Shown in pieces: positions 1 through 8,800 of a stretch of 23,199 nt of DNA. The DNA is from CAYLZN01 sp964387935 (GTDB lineage Bacteria; Acidobacteriota; Vicinamibacteria; Vicinamibacterales; JAFNAJ01). Made by a program: the position numbers and the translations under genes. Position 1 is the stretch's first letter. Each line of letters opens with the position of its first letter. Below the pieces are notes generated by a model. It had not been told where the DNA came from. It did not search any database and saw only the letters and a program-made list of their open reading frames with translations. The stretch covers positions 1-23,199 of the forward strand of contig CAYLZN010000056.1 in NCBI GenBank assembly GCA_964387935.1, read 5' to 3'.

Positions 1-1
1 C

Positions 2-2349
2 GAGCGATCGATGTACTGGCCCGGCACGACGCGACGCGGGGGCCACAACTCGCCGGGCGTCACCACGCCGGCGACGACGTGGTTCCTCGCGGAGGGGTCG
101 ACCGGCTACTTCGGAGCCTTCGTCCTCGTGGCCAACCCGGATCCCACGCACACCGCGCGCGTGAAGGTCACGTTCCTGCTGCCGGGCGGCGGCACCGTCG
201 CGTACACGCCCGATCCCTCGAAGCCGGCCGTCGAGACGATCGACCTCGCGCCCCTGACGCGATACAACGTCTGGGTCAATGCGGAAGTCCCTGAGCTCTC
301 CGGGGGCCAGGCGTTTTCGACCGTCGTGGAATCAGTGAACGGCACCGGCATCATAGCCGAGCGCGCGATGTACTGGAACAACGAAAACGTCTGGGAAGGC
401 GGGCACAACAGCGTCGGCGTGCCCGCGGCGTCACCGGTGTGGCTGCTCGCGGAAGGCACGACGAAATCAGTCCCCGGTCTCGCCTTCGAGACTTTTGTGC
501 TCCTCGCCAACCCGAACGCGATCGCGACACGCGCGCGCGTACTTTTCTTCACCGCGCCCGGCACTTCTCCGCTCGAGCGCACCTACACTCTCGCGCCCTA
601 CAGCAGAGAAAACGTCTGGGTGAACACCATCGCGCCGCTGGCGAACAAAGACTTCTCGATCAAGGTCGAGAGTCTCGACGCCATCACGTCGGACCCGGGC
701 CCGCCCCTCGTCGTCGAGCGCGCCGTCTACTGGGGCCCGGGCACCGGGCCGCCCGTGCCGAACTGGGTCGAGGGACACAACACGCCCGGTGTCACTGCGG
801 AGGCCACCACGTGGGTGTTCGCCGAAGGCATGGAAGACGGATTCGTCGATGCGCCAGGCCTGAACTTCGACACGTACTTCCTCATCTCGAACAGCCACCA
901 GACGGCCCTGGACCTGCGTGCCATCTTCGTCCGCCAGGACGGCACCGGGATCGTCCGCGCCTTCACGATCCCCGCCGAGTCGCGGGCGACCTTCGCAGGC
1001 TTCCAGTTTCCCGAGTTGACGAACCAGAAGTTCGCGGCGTTCTTCGAGGCCACCAACGGCGTCCCCTTCGTGGCCGAGCGCGCGGTGTACTGGGGGGAGG
1101 GCTACTACGGCGGGCACGCGAGCGCAGGCATCCCCTGGTCCGGTGCGATCGCCACGCCCCCGCCGCCCCCTGCACCCCGGGCCGTCCAGATCTCGCCGGC
1201 TGGCGGCCCGTCGTGGGGCGGTCAGCCCATCACGATCATCGGCAACGGGTTCCGGAGTGCCACGACGAGCGTGGTGCTGGGTGGCGTCCCGGCGACGGGC
1301 GTGACGGTCGTCAACGAAAGCACCATCACCGCCATCACCGGGCCGCTGCCGACGACCGTCGATACCACGGTGGACGTCGTGGTCACCAACCATGGCGCGA
1401 CGACGACCCTGCCGGGCGCCTTCACCTACGTGGCGCCGAAGCAGCCCGAGATCGATGACCTCAGCCCCACGACCGGCCCTGCCATCGGCGGCACGACCAT
1501 CACCATCACGGGACGTAACTTCCACCCGGCCAGCGTGAGCGTGACGATCGGCGGTCTCACGGCGCCAGTCATCACCGCGACGCCCACGACGCTCACGGTC
1601 ATCAGCCCGGGCCTCAGCATTCCCGTCGACGCCACCTCGCGCGCCGTGGATGTCGTGGTCACCANNNNNNNNNNAGCACCACGGCATCCACGCCGTTCAC
1701 GTACACGACCTTCACGCTGACGGACGTGACGCTGGCGTTTGGCGACAGCATCACTTTCGGCACGACCGACTGCTTCTACGACGTCGTGCTGGGACGCGTG
1801 TGCAAGCCCGGCGACGGGGGCTACCCGATCCGGCTGAAGCAGTTCCTGCAGGAACGCTACCCCACGCAGGCGTCGCTCATCACCGTGATCAACCAGGGCA
1901 AGCCCGGCGAGTGGAGCGCAGACGGCAGAACCCGGTTGCCTGGGGTGCTTCAGCCGGCGCAGGACCTGGTCGTCCTGCTCGAGGGCATCAACGGCCTCGA
2001 AGTCCAGGGCGCCGAGGGCGTGGCCGAAGACCTGCGCGCCATGGTCAAGACCGCTAAGGCGCAGGGCAAGCGCGTCATCCTGTGCACGCTCACGCCCGTG
2101 AGCGCGGATCCGTGGAACCCGCCGCCGGCACTCGTCAGCGATGCCTCCGCGCGAATCCGCCAGGTGGCGCAAGACGAGGGCGTGCTTCTCGCCGACATGT
2201 TCCAGGCCCTCAGTGGCGGCGGCTACCTGTCCGCAGACGGCCTTCACCCGACCAACTTCGGGTACCGCCGGATGGCGGAGCGGCTTTTCAACATCATCCA
2301 GCAGACGTTCGAGTCCCCACCAGCACCGCTGCCCCCGCCCACGCAGTAG
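2..2349 (+). CDS. Secreted repeat protein with two IPT/TIG domains and a C-terminal SGNH hydrolase (5' partial)
   Basis: The frame is already open at the window edge (E-R-S-M-Y-W), so the true start lies upstream. Up to about position 1150 it encodes repeats of roughly 120 residues, each ending in ERAxYW and followed by GHxSxGV and then an AEG motif. Two IPT/TIG domains follow (about 1180-1430 and 1440-1710), each closing on DVVVT and FTY. The C-terminus is an SGNH/GDSL hydrolase: GDSIT with the nucleophile Ser codon at 1747-1749, an EGIN block, and the catalytic Asp-His motif DGLHP at 2236-2250. The N run at 1665-1674 breaks the frame, but the sequence after it (STTASTPFTYT) finishes the second IPT domain and runs into GDSIT, so I read one protein. 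It is probably a surface or secreted esterase or carbohydrate deacetylase; the substrate is unknown. The tail is Pro-rich and ends at TAG. Confidence 0.85.
1665..1674. other. Assembly gap (10 N) inside the IPT/SGNH gene
   Basis: A run of ten N. The reading frames on the two sides need a true gap of 2 modulo 3. Aligning the second IPT domain with the first suggests four missing residues, that is about 11 bases, so the ten N are a placeholder and the apparent frameshift is an artefact. Confidence 0.9.
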
Positions 2350-2355
2350 CGACGA

Positions 2356-2967
2356 CTACGCCCGTCGCCCGACGGGCGCACGAGACGAACGACGGAGCGC
2401 CGTCCACACCACCCGCGCGCCCAGGAGCACGGCGAGGATGGCCGCGTAGCGCAGCGGCCTGGTCCGGTCCGCCTTCACCAGCCACAGGTAGTGCACGACC
2501 CCGGCGACCGCGCTCACGTAGACCAGGCGATGCAGCCGTTGCCAGTTGCGGCCACCGAGGCGCTGGATCGCAGCGGTCGTCGATGTGAGCGCCAGCGGAA
2601 TCATCAGGACAAAGCCTGTGAAGCCCGCAGTGATATAGGGACGCTTCATCACGTCCGCCACGATGGCCCCCAAGTCGAAGAACTGATCGAGGATGACGTA
2701 GGTACTGAAATGGAGCGTGCCGTAGCAGAACGCCAGCAGTCCGAGCGTGCGCCTGACCCGGATGAGGGCGTTCCATCCGGTCAGCCGGCGGAGTGGCGTC
2801 ACGGCCAGCGAGGCCACGAGGAGGCGCAGCGTCCAGGTGCCGGTCTCGTCGGTGATCTTGTCGATGGGATTCGCGCCGAGCCCGTCGGTGAGCGCGCCGA
2901 ACACCAGCCACGCCGCCGGCAGCAGCGCAACCGCCACGACCGCGGGCTGCGCCCAGCGGACGGTCAT
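2356..2967 (-). CDS. msrQ: MsrQ, haem-binding membrane subunit of the MsrPQ methionine sulfoxide reductase
   Basis: This 203-residue integral membrane protein is of the YedZ/ferric reductase-like type. It passes electrons from the quinone pool to periplasmic MsrP, which repairs oxidised methionines in envelope proteins. Visible family features are the segment GANPIDKITDETGTW near the N-terminus, the RRxLGLLAFxYxxLHF helix with its haem-ligand type His, and RNWQRLHRLVYVSAVAGVVHY near residues 140-160 with further His residues. About six hydrophobic segments are seen. Its ATG overlaps the msrP stop by one base (TGATG), which fixes the start and implies translational coupling. The length is normal for the family. 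Confidence 0.94.
   Translation of the reverse strand: MTVRWAQPAVVAVALLPAAWLVFGALTDGLGANPIDKITDETGTWTLRLLVASLAVTPLRRLTGWNALIRVRRTLGLLAFCYGTLHFSTYVILDQFFDLGAIVADVMKRPYITAGFTGFVLMIPLALTSTTAAIQRLGGRNWQRLHRLVYVSAVAGVVHYLWLVKADRTRPLRYAAILAVLLGARVVWTALRRSSRAPVGRRA
2359..2378. terminator. Perfect 9-bp inverted repeat at convergent gene ends, possible bidirectional terminator
   Basis: CGCCCGTCG and CGACGGGCG are separated by two bases; as RNA this gives an eight-pair GC-rich stem with a four-base loop on either strand. It starts 10 bases after the SGNH stop and lies within the last codons of msrQ. There is no T tract on either side, so it is a terminator-like hairpin rather than a classical intrinsic terminator. 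Confidence 0.45.
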
Positions 2968-3936
2968 CAGTAGTTCTTCTTCAGGTCCATGCCCGCGTAG
3001 AGACTGGCGACCTGGTCGGCGTAGCCATTGAACATCAGCGTCTTGCGCCGGAAGAACTCGCCGATCCGCCGCTCACGCGCCTGACTCCAGCGCGGGTGGT
3101 CCACGTCCGGATTGACGTTCGAGTAGAACCCGTACTCCTGCGGGGCCGACTCGTTCCAGGACGTCGGCGNNNNNNNNNNGCATCCGCTCCACGAAACTGA
3201 TCCGCACGACCGACTTGATGCTCTTGAACCCATACTTCCACGGCACGACGAGCCGGATCGGGGCCCCGTTCTGCGAGAGCAGCGTCTTCCCGTATAGACC
3301 CACCGAGAGCAGGGTCAGCGGGTGTATCGCCTCGTCGAGGCGCAGGCCCTCCCGGTAGGGCCAGTTCAGGACCGGGCTCCCCAGGCCCGGCATCTCGCTT
3401 GGTCGATACAGCGTGTAGAACGCCACGAACCTGGCCTTGGACGTCGGCTCGACCTTCCTGATCACGTCGGCGAGCGGAACGCCGATCCAGGGAATGACCA
3501 TCGACCATCCCTCGACGCACCGCAGACGGTAGACCCTTTCCTCGAGTTTGGACAGGTTGAGGAGATCGTCGAGCGCGTACTCGGCCGGCTTCGCCACGTG
3601 GCCGTCCACCTTCACCGTCCACGGTCGTGTGGTCAGCTTGCCCGTGTGGCGGGCCGGATCCTCCTTGTCGAGGCCGTACTCGTAGAAATTGTTGTAGCCC
3701 GTCACATCGTCGAAGGGCGTGAGCTTCTCGTCGGTCGAAAACTGAGGCTGGCGCGCCGCCTGGAGAGGCGCCTGCGCGGCGGACCGTCCGACGAGGCCGA
3801 CTGCCGGCGCCAGCGGGAGGGCGGCCGCTCCTACGAGCGGCAGGCCCACCGACTTCATGAACGCCCGTCGGTTCAGGTAGAGCGACTCGTCGGTGATCTC
3901 CGACGCTGGCAGATCGGACGCACGGCGGATGAGCAT
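2967..3936 (-). CDS. msrP: MsrP, periplasmic molybdopterin methionine sulfoxide reductase catalytic subunit
   Basis: A Tat-exported molybdoenzyme of the YedY/MsrP family that reduces methionine sulfoxide in periplasmic proteins with electrons from MsrQ. The N-terminus has a twin-arginine signal (NRRAFMKSVG, RR at residues 23-24) and ends near SAAQA. The cofactor region contains YNNFYEYG (81-88) and the Mo-ligand Cys at residue 140 in RCVEGWS. The C-terminus shows EYGFYSNVNPDVDHPRWSQA and LFNGY-type motifs. An N run at 3170-3179 breaks the frame; joining its two sides directly gives ERMPPTSW, which fits the family with no bases missing (then 319 residues). A GAGG ribosome site sits just upstream of the ATG at 3936. 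Upstream DNA is shared with the divergent glycosyltransferase operon. Confidence 0.94.
3170..3179. other. Assembly gap (10 N) inside msrP
   Basis: A run of ten N. If the two sides are simply joined, msrP reads through in frame and yields a PPTSW segment matching the family, so probably no bases are missing here. Confidence 0.9.
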
Positions 3937-3963
3937 GACCCCTCGCTGAAGATGTAAACACCG

Positions 3964-4097
3964 GACGGCTGGCCGCCATTCCCTGACGGCTGGTGCCGTC
4001 GCGGCAGTGGCCTGCCCCTTCTTCCCGATGCCTGATGATAATCTCGCGAACGTACCGTCAACCAGGCGGCTGGTCGCCAGCCGGTCGCCGCCAGCCG
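3964..4097. repeat. Cluster of five CGGCTGG/CCAGCCG heptamers in the divergent msrP-glycosyltransferase intergenic region
   Basis: The 225-base region between the msrP start and the glycosyltransferase start has no convincing gene. It contains CGGCTGG at 3966-3972, 3987-3993 and 4067-4073 (the first two inside the 9-mer GACGGCTGG) and its complement CCAGCCG at 4077-4083 and 4091-4097. Copies three and four form a perfect 7-bp stem with a 3-base loop at 4067-4083. The region could hold operators for either direction or an RNA leader hairpin. Confidence 0.5.
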
Positions 4098-4145
4098 TTT
4101 CGTTGCTCCCTGATGGGACGCCGGACCCCGGTGGCCGGTGTCAAC

Positions 4146-4154
4146 TGCTATCCT
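4146..4154 (+). promoter_or_regulatory. Candidate extended -10 element for the glycosyltransferase/macroglobulin operon
   Basis: TGC followed by TATCCT (hexamer at 4149-4154) lies seven bases before a GTG codon at 4162, with no Shine-Dalgarno sequence between. That spacing would put the transcript start at or next to the GTG, i.e. a leaderless message. No good -35 is seen. Confidence 0.35.
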
Positions 4155-4161
4155 CTGCGCC

Positions 4162-5118
4162 GTGGGACCTGGCACAGTGCGCACGTCCGACGGGAATGCC
4201 AGGCTGGTGTCGGTCATCCTCGTGAGCTGGAATGCCGCCGAGGTTATCGCCCCCTGCCTCGAGTCCCTCGCGGGCGGGACGCACGAACTCGTCGTCGTGG
4301 ACAACGCGTCGGCAGACGGGACGGCCGACCTCGTGGCGCAGCGCTTCCCCGGCGTGAGACTCGTGCGCCACCCCGACAACCGCGGCTTCGCCGGAGGCGT
4401 CAACGCCGGTGTCCGCGTCACGACCGGCGGCCTCGTGCTGCTGCTCAACTGCGACACGGTCGTCCGGGCCGGCGCCATCGATCGCCTGGCGGCGGCGTTG
4501 CAGGCCCGCCCGGACTGCGGCGCGGCCGGCGGCTGTCTCGTGTCCTCGGACGGGACGCCGCAGCACGGGTTCCACGTGCGCCGCTTCCCGACCCTGGCCA
4601 CCTGGCTCGTGGACCTGTGGCTCATCGACAAGGTCTGGCCGGACAACCCGGTCACGCGCCGCTACCTGGCAGTGGATCAGACCCGAGACGCCGCAGGTCC
4701 GGTCGAGGTCGATCAACCTGCTGCCGCGTGCCTGATGCTGCGCCGCGTGGCGCTCGACGCCGTGGGCGGCCTCGACGAGGCGTTCCAGCCCGCGTGGTTC
4801 GAGGACGTGGACCTGTGTCGTCGCCTGCGATCGGCCGGCTGGCGCATCCTGCACGTCCCCGACGCCAGGGTCGTACATCGTGGCGGCGTGGCCATGCAGG
4901 GGCTTGGACTGCGCGCTTTCTCGCGCGCCTGGTACCGGAACCTGCGGCGATACGTGCGCAAACACCACGGGCTACTGTCGGGCCTCTGTTGTCGAGGGCT
5001 CATCGTCAGCGGCATGGCCCTGCGAATAGTGGCGGTGCTCCTGCGCGGACGATGGGCCGAGGCGAGGGCCTACGGGCGTGTGGCCCTCGATGCGCTGGGC
5101 GTCGGCGACCCCGGATGA
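4162..5118 (+). CDS. Family 2 glycosyltransferase, rhamnosyltransferase (WbbL)-like
   Basis: A GT-A fold inverting glycosyltransferase that probably adds a sugar to a cell-surface polysaccharide or lipid-linked precursor on the cytoplasmic side. Motifs in order: SVILVSWNAAEV opening strand, VVVDNASADGT nucleotide-binding loop, NRGFAGGVNAG, LNCDT as the DxD-equivalent, AACLMLRR, and FEDVDLCRRLRSAGW with the putative catalytic Asp/Glu. The C-terminal hydrophobic stretch GLIVSGMALRIVAVLL may attach it to the membrane. The start is uncertain: GTG at 4162 is preferred because of the -10-like box upstream; GTG at 4138 and 4207 are also in frame. The stop overlaps the next gene by four bases (ATGA). 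Acceptor and donor cannot be told from sequence. Confidence 0.85.
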   Translation: MGPGTVRTSDGNARLVSVILVSWNAAEVIAPCLESLAGGTHELVVVDNASADGTADLVAQRFPGVRLVRHPDNRGFAGGVNAGVRVTTGGLVLLLNCDTVVRAGAIDRLAAALQARPDCGAAGGCLVSSDGTPQHGFHVRRFPTLATWLVDLWLIDKVWPDNPVTRRYLAVDQTRDAAGPVEVDQPAAACLMLRRVALDAVGGLDEAFQPAWFEDVDLCRRLRSAGWRILHVPDARVVHRGGVAMQGLGLRAFSRAWYRNLRRYVRKHHGLLSGLCCRGLIVSGMALRIVAVLLRGRWAEARAYGRVALDALGVGDPG

Positions 5119-5828
5119 AATGTGGTAGGGTGCTCACGCCGATGGGCACGGCGAAGCTGCTGACGCTTCTCTTCGCGCTCCTGCTGACGTGCGGTCTCGC
5201 CAGTCCGCGGGCGCAGGTGCAGCCGCAGTCCGCGTCCGACCGGGCCGCGCTGCGCGCGTGGTTCGTCCTGCTGGCCGAGGCGCAGTTCTACCGGACGACC
5301 TCCGACGTCACCGATTGCGCGGCGCTGGTGCGTCACGCCTTGCGGGAGGCGTTGCGCCCCCACACGGCCGAGTGGATGCGCCTGGCACGACTGCCGCTGG
5401 CGCTGATGGCGCCAGCTCCCGACGTGCAGTGGTCTGGACGCGGCGAGGCGCTCGGCTTGTTCCTGGTGCGCGCCGAACCGCCGGTGTACGCGGAGTTCGC
5501 GGACGCGCAGACGATCGTCGGGCTCAACGCCGAGTCGCTGGGGCGCGATCCCGCCGCCGCCCGTCCGGGGGACCTGCTTTACTTCCGTCAACCGGGTACC
5601 GGGTTGCGGGACCACCTCATGGTGTTCGTGGGCACATCGCCGCTCACGCCCGACGCCTCCGACTGGGTCGTCTATCACACGGGGCCGAACGCGCCCGACA
5701 CCGGTGCCTCGGGCGAGGTGCGCAAGGTGCGCCTGGCCCATCTCGCAAACCACCCCTCGCCCCGCTGGCGGCCCACCGCGGGGAACGCCTCGTTTGCAGG
5801 CGTGTTTCGCCTGCGCCTCCTGTCCTAG
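5115..5828 (+). CDS. DUF1175 (YfaT-like) exported protein, possible NlpC/P60-like peptidase
   Basis: A 237-residue protein with an N-terminal signal peptide (KLLTLLFALLLTCGLA, then a probable cut near PRAQ). It matches my memory of DUF1175 proteins, which sit beside bacterial alpha-2-macroglobulins (yfaT next to yfaS in E. coli). TDCAALVRHAL places a Cys at residue 68 at the start of a helix, and GDLLYFRQ plus RDHLMVFVG places a His at residue 167, the order and spacing seen in papain-like NlpC/P60 enzymes. A wall-peptide hydrolase role is therefore inferred, not known. The ATG overlaps the preceding stop by four bases; a second ATG at 5142 would give a shorter signal peptide and may be the real start. 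The macroglobulin gene begins seven bases after the stop. Confidence 0.75.
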   Translation: MKCGRVLTPMGTAKLLTLLFALLLTCGLASPRAQVQPQSASDRAALRAWFVLLAEAQFYRTTSDVTDCAALVRHALREALRPHTAEWMRLARLPLALMAPAPDVQWSGRGEALGLFLVRAEPPVYAEFADAQTIVGLNAESLGRDPAAARPGDLLYFRQPGTGLRDHLMVFVGTSPLTPDASDWVVYHTGPNAPDTGASGEVRKVRLAHLANHPSPRWRPTAGNASFAGVFRLRLLS

Positions 5829-5835
5829 GGATCCG

Positions 5836-8800
5836 ATGACCGCCCCGGGTCTCGTCCGAGTCGCGTGTATCGTACTGGCCTGGTGGATCATGGCCGGAGC
5901 GGCGGGCGCGCAACCCTCGACCGACACATCAGCCCAAGCGGCTTTCTCGCTCTCGAGCAGCCAGATCTTCACCTCGGCGCAGCAGCCGTCGATCTTCCTG
6001 ACGTTCCAGCAACTCGAGCACCTCGACTTTCGCGTCTACCGCGTCCGGGACCCCGAGCGCTTCTTCAGCAGCCTGAAGGACCCGCACGTGCTCGGCAGTC
6101 CGGAACCGGTGGTCCCGCAGGATCCGACCCTTATCGAGCGCGTCGCGCGCTGGAAGGCCCGGCAGCGCGCGTTCTGGACCGGCTTTCTGCGCGATCAGTT
6201 CAGCACGGCGTACCGCCGCGCGCGCAGCGAGACCCGTGACGGGGCACGACTCGCGCAGCGTCGCGTGGTGCGGAACTTCACCGAGTTCGCCCAGGTCCCG
6301 CTGCTGAACCCCGAGCAGCTCGTCGTGGCCTGGCGCGAGGTGCTGCCGAAGACGCGCGAGCCCGAAGCGCGACGCATTCCGGTCGAGATCAAGGACACCG
6401 GCATCTACCTCGTGGAGGCTGTGGCCGGCCGCCAGCGAGCCTACACGATCCTCGCCGTCTCCGACCTGGGTGTCCTGACGAAGACCGCGCCCGGCGAGGT
6501 GTTTTCCTGGACCGTGCGCCGCGACACGGGTGTGCCGCAGGCCGGCTGCGACGTGGCGGCGCTCGTCAACGGCGAGCGCCTCTCGGCAGCAGCCACCGCG
6601 GCGGACGGCGTGGCCACCCTCGCGGTCGACGTGGAGGATCCTCGGGCCGCGATCGCGCTGGCACGGTGCGGCGGCGACGTGGCCGTTGCCGATCTCGGAG
6701 GGTTCTACCTGCGCGCGCGGCAGACGGATCTGGTGGCGTACCTCTACACGGACCGCCCCGTCTATCGTCCCGGCCACACGGTCCACCTGCGGGGCGTCCT
6801 CCGGTGGCGCGAACGCGGAGCGCTGCGCCCCTTCGACCAGCTCGAGGTCGACGTGGCGGTCGCGGACGAAACCGACAAGGTCGTGTTCCGCGCCACCCGG
6901 CCGGCCGATGCCTTCGGCGCGGTCACCGCGTCCTTCGACCTGGGCGAGGGCGCAGCCCTTGGCGTCTACACCGTCCGCGTCACCACCGGCGATGCGCAGG
7001 CCAGTGCGAACTTCGAGGTCCAGGAGTACCGGAAACCCGAGTTCGAGGTCAGCGTGCGACCGGCCAGCCGGCTCGTCGTCCAGGGACAGACGGCGCGGCT
7101 CGACGTCGCCGCGCGCTACTTCTTCGGTCAGCCCGTCGCGCACGCACGCGTTCGCTACATCGTCCGGCGCGGCTTCTACTACTCGCCCTGGCGGTGGGTC
7201 GATCAGGCCGACGCGGGTGGCGCGCTCACACCCGCCTTTTACGGCGGTGACCAGGTCAGCGAAGGAACGACCGTGCTGGACGCCGCCGGCACCACGAGCC
7301 TCGCCATCGCGATGCCCCAGGACGAGCAGCGCCGGGACCTCAGCCTGCAGGTCGAGCTCCAGGTGCGGGACGACAGCGGTCGCGAAGTGTCTGGACACGC
7401 CGTGATCGTGGCCCCGTGGGCGCGCCTGCTCCTCGCGATGGCGCCGGACCAGTATCTGTACGCCCCTGGCGCTGCGGCCACGATACGCCTCCGCGTGGTG
7501 GACTACGAGGGCCGCCGGCAGCCCGGCACGAACTTCCTGTGGTTCCTCGAGCGCCTCACCTACTCGGAAGGGCGCTACGATTCGCCCGACGTCGAGCCGG
7601 TCAGCAACGGCCGCGCTACGACTGACGCCGAGGGGCTCGCCACCTGGCAGGTCACGATGCCGTCGGCGCCAGGCGACTACCGGGTGCGGGCCGAGGCCGT
7701 CGTGGACGGCCGCACGGCATCGGCGGATGCGTCGCTGTTCATCCCTGGCGGCTCGGAGGCCGCCTACGAGCCGCGGGACCGCATGCTCGAACTCGTAGCC
7801 GATCGCGCGGCCTATGCTCCTGGAGACACCGCGCGGCTGGTGGTTCGCGGCGAGCCTCTGCCCGCGTCGCTCCTCGTCACCAAGGAACACGACGGCGTCA
7901 CCTGGCACGCGGTCGCAGCGCCCACGGCCGACGGACTCGTGGACGTTCCCCTCGACGAGGGCGACGTCGGCGACGTGTGGGTACACGTCGCCTTCGTGCG
8001 CAATGATCGTTTGTACCGGGCGGAGCGACGCCTGCGCGTGCCCCCCGTCTCGCGCACCCTGGCGATCGCGGTCGACGCGACGCCGCTGGCACGTCCCGGG
8101 CAGCCGGGCGCCATCAGCGTGAAGGTCACCGACGCGGCAGGTCTGCCGGTGCGGGCGCAGCTCAGCCTCGCGGTGGTCGACGAAGCGTTGTACGGGGTGC
8201 GGCCTGACTCGACGCCAGACCCCGTCGAGTTCTTCCACCGCAGGGGCTACAGCCTGGTCAACACGCAGTTCTCTCGCGAGTACAGCTTCGTCGGCTACTC
8301 CGGCGACCAACCGCTCCAGCTGGCCCAGCGCCGTCGCCCGTTCTCGCTGTCGGACTTCAAGGCCGACCGGCCCGAGCGGGCGGAGGTGCGGCGCGAGTTC
8401 CCCGACGCCATCCTCTGGATGCCGGATGTCGTCACGGATGCCACGGGCACCGCCAGGGTACCGGTCACCTACCCCGATGCCCTCACGACATGGCGCATCA
8501 CGGTCCGCGCGGTCACGCCGGACACTCGCGTGGGCACCGCCCTGGGCCGGACCACGGTGACCAAGGACGTCATCCTCCGACTGGCCACGCCGCGTTTCCT
8601 CACCGAGGGCGACACGCTCGACCTCCCGGTGCTGGCGCACAACTACCATGCGGACCCGAAGACCCTGGCCCTGCAGATCACGAGCGCCGGGCTGACGCCC
8701 GTCTCGCCCCAGGGTCCCCTCCAGGCGTCCGTTCCCCCTCTCGGGGTGTCCGTCACGTCGTGGCGCTTCCGCGCGGAGGCCGCTGGCCGCGCCACCCTCA

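Noticed and set aside
439..1458. A 339-codon open frame overlapping the IPT/SGNH gene in a different plus frame.
   Set aside because: The product is His/Arg-rich without repeats or motifs, while the other frame has clear repeat and IPT structure.
1726..2349. The SGNH hydrolase as an independent gene starting at the GTG at 1726.
   Set aside because: The frame is open back to the gap and encodes the end of the second IPT domain; no ribosome site precedes the GTG.
2967..3233. A separate small gene or frameshifted pseudogene at the msrP 3' end.
   Set aside because: The frame change sits exactly on the N run, and removing the N restores one intact MsrP.
3993..5114. An upstream extension of the DUF1175 reading frame through the glycosyltransferase region.
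   Set aside because: The region encodes the glycosyltransferase in another frame, and a signal peptide begins only after 5115.
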